In this document: positions 33,677 to 38,031 of the stretch, piece after piece | Layout of the letters: each line of letters begins with the position of its first letter | Numbering within the stretch: the stretch's first letter is position 1 | Assembly: GCA_018400435.1 (NCBI GenBank) | Contig: JAGYMW010000014.1 | Location: 1-38,031, forward strand | Direction of reading: 5' to 3' | DNA length: 38,031 bases | Source: Bacillota bacterium | Lineage (GTDB): Bacteria; Bacillota; Dethiobacteria; DTU022 | Made by a program: the position numbers and the translations under genes | Notes under the pieces: model-generated | Database searches by the model: none | Told to the model about the DNA's origin: nothing | What the model saw: only the letters and a program-made list of their open reading frames with translations

Positions 33677-34642
33677 TTGAGCTTCAGAATTGTAGAACGG
33701 GTTTTTTCCGAGGATGAAAAATTACCCACCATTCTCCTGGCCAATATCTATGGTGCGCCAAGTGTAGAAAAAAATCTGGCCAAGATGGAACAAATCATAG
33801 AAATTGCCCATAAAAAGAAGGTTAACGTGCTCATTTTCCCTGAACTGAGTGTGACTGGATATATCTGGAAGGCAGAACGTCGAGCGGAGATTTTTGATTT
33901 ACTTGCTGCCGGGGAAAATGGTGCCATTGCAGCTCGATTAAATAATATCAGAGACAGCCTCACCGAGGGAGAGGATGGCCTGGAATATATCTTTTACGGT
34001 AATATTCGCCGGAAGGAGGAAAATTATTACAACTGTACTTTTATCCTTAATCCGGGGATCGATTACAGGAAGGAAGAATATATTTATGCCAAGGTTTTTC
34101 TCACACCCATCGAAAAAGATTTTTTTAAGCAGGGAACGGATAAACGACTGAGCATTGAAACAAAATGGGGACGTTTTGGCTTCCTGATCTGCTATGATCT
34201 CTGTTTTGTGGAGCTGCCCCGCCAGTATGCTTTTATTGACAGGGTTGATGCTATTGTGACCATGGCAGCCTGGCATTCACAGGCCGTTCGTGAATATGCT
34301 TCAATGAATACAAGGACTGATCATTATTACGGGTACCTCTGGGATCTGATGAATGCATCCAAGGCGGCTTATAACCAGGTCTGGAGTTTGGGAGCAAACT
34401 GGGTCGGCCTGCATCCCAGGAGTAAAGAATATTTCTGGGGAGGAAGCGGTATCTGGCCCCCTTCGGGGATGAAACTTTTGCAGGCTTCGAATATCAATGA
34501 GGAACTGCTGATCATTAGAAATGTCGATATAAGCGGGCAGAGCAGCAAGGAACAAGACGATTTTGATTACCGTATAGATTTTGAAGATTTTTACCGCAAC
34601 CTTAAATACCGGGAAAAATGTCTTTACAGCCTGGAGGATTAA
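33677..34642 (+). CDS. Nitrilase-superfamily carbon-nitrogen hydrolase
   Basis: 321 residues from a TTG start at 33677, chosen because GGGGAGG (33661-33667) lies 9 nt before it; the in-frame ATG at 33656 would place that site inside the gene. The catalytic triad is visible: Glu56 (FPELSVTGY), Lys139 (YAKVFLTP) and Cys172 (LICYDLCF). It hydrolyses an amide or nitrile, or transfers the acyl group; the Tyr/Trp-rich region after residue 200 (MAAWHSQAV, WGGSGIWPPSG) does not match a subfamily I can name. It follows rpiR by 96 bp and probably belongs with the uptake cluster, cutting amide products. Cytoplasmic. Confidence 0.85.
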   Translation: MSFRIVERVFSEDEKLPTILLANIYGAPSVEKNLAKMEQIIEIAHKKKVNVLIFPELSVTGYIWKAERRAEIFDLLAAGENGAIAARLNNIRDSLTEGEDGLEYIFYGNIRRKEENYYNCTFILNPGIDYRKEEYIYAKVFLTPIEKDFFKQGTDKRLSIETKWGRFGFLICYDLCFVELPRQYAFIDRVDAIVTMAAWHSQAVREYASMNTRTDHYYGYLWDLMNASKAAYNQVWSLGANWVGLHPRSKEYFWGGSGIWPPSGMKLLQASNINEELLIIRNVDISGQSSKEQDDFDYRIDFEDFYRNLKYREKCLYSLED

Positions 34643-34709
34643 ATTTGAGTGTGGCGGGGCTTTATTGAAAAGCTCAATGACAGGGTGAAGGATTAATCCC
34701 TTATCCTGT

Positions 34710-34737
34710 CCGGGCAAGACAAGGCAGAACTGCCCGG
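34710..34737. terminator. Hairpin between convergent nitrilase and photolyase genes
   Basis: CCGGGCA (34710-34716) pairs with TGCCCGG (34731-34737). No T-run on either strand, so it is a weak candidate terminator for the convergent pair. Confidence 0.35.
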
Positions 34738-34747
34738 TGTACCTGCC

Positions 34748-36130
34748 TTAACTGGTGTTGTTTGATCCCTTTTCTAGATTGTTAATACTGCTGATGTAGG
34801 CATCGACATTGAACTTGGATTTACTACCATTATAACTCATGTAGCGGATCTTACCGAAAATGGGTCTTTCAAACCAGGCCCGGTCATGCACACCACCAAT
34901 ACTCCAGGCGATGCCGGCATACCCGTTGGGATCGCGCCCATCCATTGAATAGCCGTCGTTCAGCTTAATGGCGATTTGCATGGCCCGGGCCGGGTCTTCA
35001 GTCCACTCCAGGATTTTTTTAGCCCAGTACATGCGCAGGTAACCGTGCATTTTGCCTTTCAAAAGCATTTCTTTCTGAGCCGCGTTCCACAGGGGGTCAT
35101 GCGTTCTGGCTTCCGTAAATTCCTGTAAAGAATAAAGATATTCCCGACGGTCGGCAGCATGAATTTCCAGGGTTTCTTTGGCCCAGCGGGGGAATGCTTC
35201 CACTGAATCGTAATGCTCATTATAATAACAGAAGTTGTCGGCCAGTTCGCGGCGGACGATTAGCTCTTCAAGGAAAGCATCTCCCCGAATACCCGGTTCT
35301 TCGGCATCCTGTACTGCCAGAGCCAGCCTCTGAGCACTGAGATGCCCGAAATGGAGATATGGTGAAAGGTCCGACTGCCCGCCGGCGGTGGGATCATTCC
35401 TTTTTTGCTCGTAATGGGGCAATTTTTCATTGATAAAAAGGTTGAGGGTGGCTAAAGCAGCTTTTTCTCCCGGCGGGAAAGGTAGAATATCCTTTTCTTT
35501 TTTGCTGAGACGGAGAAAAGAATATGCTTCGGCCAATGAGACTGTCGAGTCATCCTGGGCTGGGCTGTGAGGGTGCCTGGTGACCCGGGGAAAGGAAGTT
35601 AAAAATTGGGGAAGCAGTTTTTTTATCCTGGGGCGAAAAGTATAGGCGGCATATTCCTGTTTCGGGGAAGCAAGCGGACAGGGGACGATATTGTGGGTAT
35701 CTGCTTCGAAAAAGGCGACGCCAATTTTTCCAGACACTGCTTTTTTCCAGGAGCGGCAAGTGCGCAGGGGAGAAAAATCGCAAACCAGTGCTCCTGCCTG
35801 CAGCTTGCGGCAAAAACGGGTTATTTCCACGGAAGGTTCCCCGGCCAACAAGTAGAATCCAATGTTCAGGCCCTGGAGCCTCTTTCCCAGCTCCTGCAGT
35901 CCCTCAAGCATGAAACTATATTGTGACTGACCTGCTTCCAGAAATTCAGGGGCGAGGCAGAACATAACAGCCAGGGGTGTTTTCATTTCCAGGGCTATTT
36001 CACGGGCATACAGTAGTGCCCAGTTATCGTCCACGCGCTGGTCGCGACTCATCCAGTAGATGACCGGGCCGCCGGTAACCGGTTTCTCATTCAGCCTCCA
36101 GACCCTGCTCCCATCGACAACCTCAATCAT
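34748..36130 (-). CDS. phr: Class II CPD photolyase
   Basis: 460 residues. Splits cyclobutane pyrimidine dimers with light, using FADH-. The N-terminal alpha/beta domain (about 20-200, YWMSRDQRVDDNWALLYA) and the C-terminal FAD-binding helical domain show class II signs: YEQKRNDPTAGGQSDLSPYL, HFGHLSAQR, FLEELIVRRELADNF, MHGYLRMYWAKKILEW and LNDGYSMDGRDPNGYAG. The class II Trp-rich electron path region (AWSIGGVHDRAWFERP) is intact. ATG 36130 follows AAAAGGAGAT. It is transcribed toward the nitrilase gene. In an apparent anaerobe it implies some exposure to sunlight. Confidence 0.95.
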   Translation of the reverse strand: MIEVVDGSRVWRLNEKPVTGGPVIYWMSRDQRVDDNWALLYAREIALEMKTPLAVMFCLAPEFLEAGQSQYSFMLEGLQELGKRLQGLNIGFYLLAGEPSVEITRFCRKLQAGALVCDFSPLRTCRSWKKAVSGKIGVAFFEADTHNIVPCPLASPKQEYAAYTFRPRIKKLLPQFLTSFPRVTRHPHSPAQDDSTVSLAEAYSFLRLSKKEKDILPFPPGEKAALATLNLFINEKLPHYEQKRNDPTAGGQSDLSPYLHFGHLSAQRLALAVQDAEEPGIRGDAFLEELIVRRELADNFCYYNEHYDSVEAFPRWAKETLEIHAADRREYLYSLQEFTEARTHDPLWNAAQKEMLLKGKMHGYLRMYWAKKILEWTEDPARAMQIAIKLNDGYSMDGRDPNGYAGIAWSIGGVHDRAWFERPIFGKIRYMSYNGSKSKFNVDAYISSINNLEKGSNNTS

Positions 36131-36179
36131 TAAGTATCTCCTTTTTCCAATCTGCCCGTTCAGTTAATCAGGCCGCTTT

Positions 36180-38031
36180 TTATAGAAGATTAATGTAGAA
36201 CATTACCCAGAGGGTGCCGAGGGAACTGAGGGTGAGGATGGTGTAATGGATACGGCCACCTGTGGTCCATAATTTTTTCCACCAGGCAGTAATAGTAAAA
36301 ATGAACATTCCTCCGCTCAGGAGAGCCGCTATCCGGCTCATACTTAAAAGAGGCGCCAGGACTGTAGTTCCGCTGAAGAAGAAACGCGGCACATTATAGG
36401 CCGGATCAATATCGGAAAGCATCCCGATCATCATCAGGGCAATAATGACCAGGACAAGAACAAAAGCTGCCGCAGTTAAGCGGGCGGCAATAGCCGTTCC
36501 CTGAAACTTTTTCTTCTCTTTCCGGAAAAGACGAACTGCCGAGGAAACCGTCCAGCCTGCCGCAGCGGTAATCAGAAGGAGCAGGGAGCCGCCGGACAGC
36601 AGACCGAGAAAGCTGCCTGTCCCGTACCAGGGTGCTTTAGCCATGGTCAGGGCCGGCCCTCCGGGGTACATAAATATTTGTCCCGATTCGGTGGCCTCAA
36701 ATACGAGAGTATTGATCAGCCGTGTCCCTTCGCTGTTACTGCCGTGGAAAAAGCCGGGTTCCACTTCCACAAACTGCAGTGTTTCTTCAGGCATGGTCAG
36801 TGTCAGGAACCCTTCTCCGGTGACACCGACTTTCGCCGATTGAAACAGGGTGAGCATTTTCTCAACTGTTGAAAAATTGCTCCTGCTGGGGTGGTATTCT
36901 CCCAAATACATGGATGCTCTCTCCCGGCTTCCTGCGGGAAGGACTGGTTCCCAATTATCAGTCCCCGGGTAATAGCGATCCATAAAAGCGTTGACCAGGT
37001 ATTCCCTTTCCAGCCCCCCGCCGCCGCTGTAAGAAACGAAGAGGCCAACATTTTCCTCCGGCAGGAGATATAAACCGCTGTTAAAAAGGAAGGTATTACC
37101 GCCATGAGTAATCAGGCGCCGGCCGTTAATGGTCTGTTCGATAAACCCGAGGGTCATTCCATCCTGCCGGGGATGATGAGAAAAATGCCGGCGGTGCATC
37201 TCACCGGCAGTTTTTTTATTCAGGATGATGGTATTTCCTCTGCGGCCCTTTTGAAGATGGACGATCATAAACCTGGCCATGTCGACGGCGGTGCTGCTGA
37301 GCCCGCCGGCCGGAGAAGCAGCGATTAATTCAAAATCACCACTGTAGTACTGGCCGCTGGAAAATTTATAAGCCCGGGCCATGTTATCGTTCAATTCTTC
37401 CGGCAGGGGCTGCCGGAAGGTGCTGTTTTCCATATTCAACGGGTCAAAAATATTTTTTTCAATGTATTTCTCAAAGGTAATTCCGGAAATGCGTTCGATT
37501 ATATAGCCTGCCAGTGCGGTGCCGTAATTCGAATAGGCCATCACTTCACCGGCAGGGAAGACTCGTTCCGGCAGATTTTTTTTCAGGTATTCTTCCAGGG
37601 TCAGGAATTCTTCTTCAGCGAGAACGAAAAGGTCTTCTCCGGTGTCCTCAAATCCGGGGGTATGGGTCATCAGGTGAGTCAGGGTAATCGGCGCTGCCGG
37701 CTCCTTGTGGTTATCTTTATAAAGCCGGGCAGGCACTGTAAAGTCGAGATATTCGCTTATGTCGGTGTTAAGATCGAGCTTGCCTTCTTCTACAAGCTGC
37801 ATTACCGCTGTCCAGGTAATAAGTTTTGAGGTTGACCCGGGCCGGAAAAGGGTAACGGCCGGATCAACTGCCTTTTTTGCTTCCAGGTCGGCATAGCCGT
37901 ATCCTCTGGCCAGGATCAGTTCGCCATCCTGCACAACCGAAATAGTAACCCCGACAATATTGCCGGTGTCCATCTGGTTGTAAATGACACCGTCCAAAAA
38001 AGCCTCAAGGGCTGCCAGATCATCGGCCGGG
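36180..38031 (-). CDS. Class C beta-lactamase-like serine hydrolase with C-terminal membrane helices (5' end beyond window)
   Basis: At least 617 residues; the frame is open through the right edge, so the start and signal peptide are missing. The TTG at 37997 is not a true start because ADDLAALEAF in frame precedes it. The serine hydrolase domain (about 1-340 of the visible part) has SxxK (GSTSKL), YxN (YSNYG) and HGG (ITHGGN). A beta domain follows, then four or five hydrophobic helices, with a basic loop RLFRKEKKKF between the first two, ending FYINLL. The catalytic domain therefore sits outside the membrane. Related proteins are D-aminopeptidases, esterases and FmtA-like teichoic acid hydrolases; true beta-lactamase activity is unlikely. 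It precedes the photolyase gene by 49 bp. Confidence 0.88.
   Translation of the reverse strand, partial: PADDLAALEAFLDGVIYNQMDTGNIVGVTISVVQDGELILARGYGYADLEAKKAVDPAVTLFRPGSTSKLITWTAVMQLVEEGKLDLNTDISEYLDFTVPARLYKDNHKEPAAPITLTHLMTHTPGFEDTGEDLFVLAEEEFLTLEEYLKKNLPERVFPAGEVMAYSNYGTALAGYIIERISGITFEKYIEKNIFDPLNMENSTFRQPLPEELNDNMARAYKFSSGQYYSGDFELIAASPAGGLSSTAVDMARFMIVHLQKGRRGNTIILNKKTAGEMHRRHFSHHPRQDGMTLGFIEQTINGRRLITHGGNTFLFNSGLYLLPEENVGLFVSYSGGGGLEREYLVNAFMDRYYPGTDNWEPVLPAGSRERASMYLGEYHPSRSNFSTVEKMLTLFQSAKVGVTGEGFLTLTMPEETLQFVEVEPGFFHGSNSEGTRLINTLVFEATESGQIFMYPGGPALTMAKAPWYGTGSFLGLLSGGSLLLLITAAAGWTVSSAVRLFRKEKKKFQGTAIAARLTAAAFVLVLVIIALMMIGMLSDIDPAYNVPRFFFSGTTVLAPLLSMSRIAALLSGGMFIFTITAWWKKLWTTGGRIHYTILTLSSLGTLWVMFYINLL

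Overview
The window reads as a chromosomal segment of an anaerobic, Gram-positive-type bacterium, most likely a Firmicute of the Clostridia or a related lineage (inference; no rRNA or tRNA gene is present to place it). Supporting signs are strong GGAGG-type ribosome binding sites, frequent TTG and GTG starts, near-consensus sigma-A promoters, lipoprotein signal peptides, and genes typical of fermentative anaerobes: arginine deiminase, a PplA-like lipoprotein with ApbE, YlbF, a FakA/DegV fusion and a Dpp/Opp peptide transporter.

Layout. 0.2-4.4 kb: arginine deiminase, GlpX fructose bisphosphatase, a universal stress protein (-), a serine/threonine dehydratase and a small two-cluster ferredoxin (-). 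4.4-7.0 kb: a lipoprotein of two about 162-residue FMN-binding-like repeats followed by a lipoprotein ApbE flavin transferase, probably a surface flavin electron-transfer pair. 7.0-7.6 kb: a mostly non-coding stretch with one possible tiny membrane protein and a bidirectional terminator. 7.6-10.8 kb: a membrane-anchored serpin (-) and adenine deaminase. 10.8-12.2 kb (-): a damaged arsenic-type locus where ArsR runs directly into a decapitated radical SAM gene. 12.3-17.0 kb (-): an MMPL exporter, a coiled-coil exoprotein and a TetR regulator, with a near-perfect promoter and a long palindrome at its start.

17.1-23.6 kb is a decay zone. TrkA has two single-A frameshifts and a nonsense codon, TrkH has a 5-bp tandem duplication that shifts its last segment, and a metallo-beta-lactamase/rhodanese gene has an in-frame TAG. 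The FakA/DegV fusion gene in their midst is intact. These lesions are either true gene loss (the K+ system would be dead) or sequence errors; their mixed types argue against one simple error mode.

23.7-34.6 kb: YlbF-family protein, a tandem class II aldolase-fold protein, then a coherent peptide/amide scavenging cluster: dppBCDF-like transporter, solute-binding lipoprotein, metal-dependent amidohydrolase, RpiR regulator and a nitrilase-superfamily amidase. A 14-bp motif is shared (13/14) by the promoter in front of the transporter and the leader of the nitrilase gene, and may be the RpiR site. 34.7-38.0 kb (-): class II CPD photolyase and a membrane-anchored class C beta-lactamase-like serine hydrolase that runs off the window. 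I saw no CRISPR array, IS element, prophage, tRNA or rRNA.
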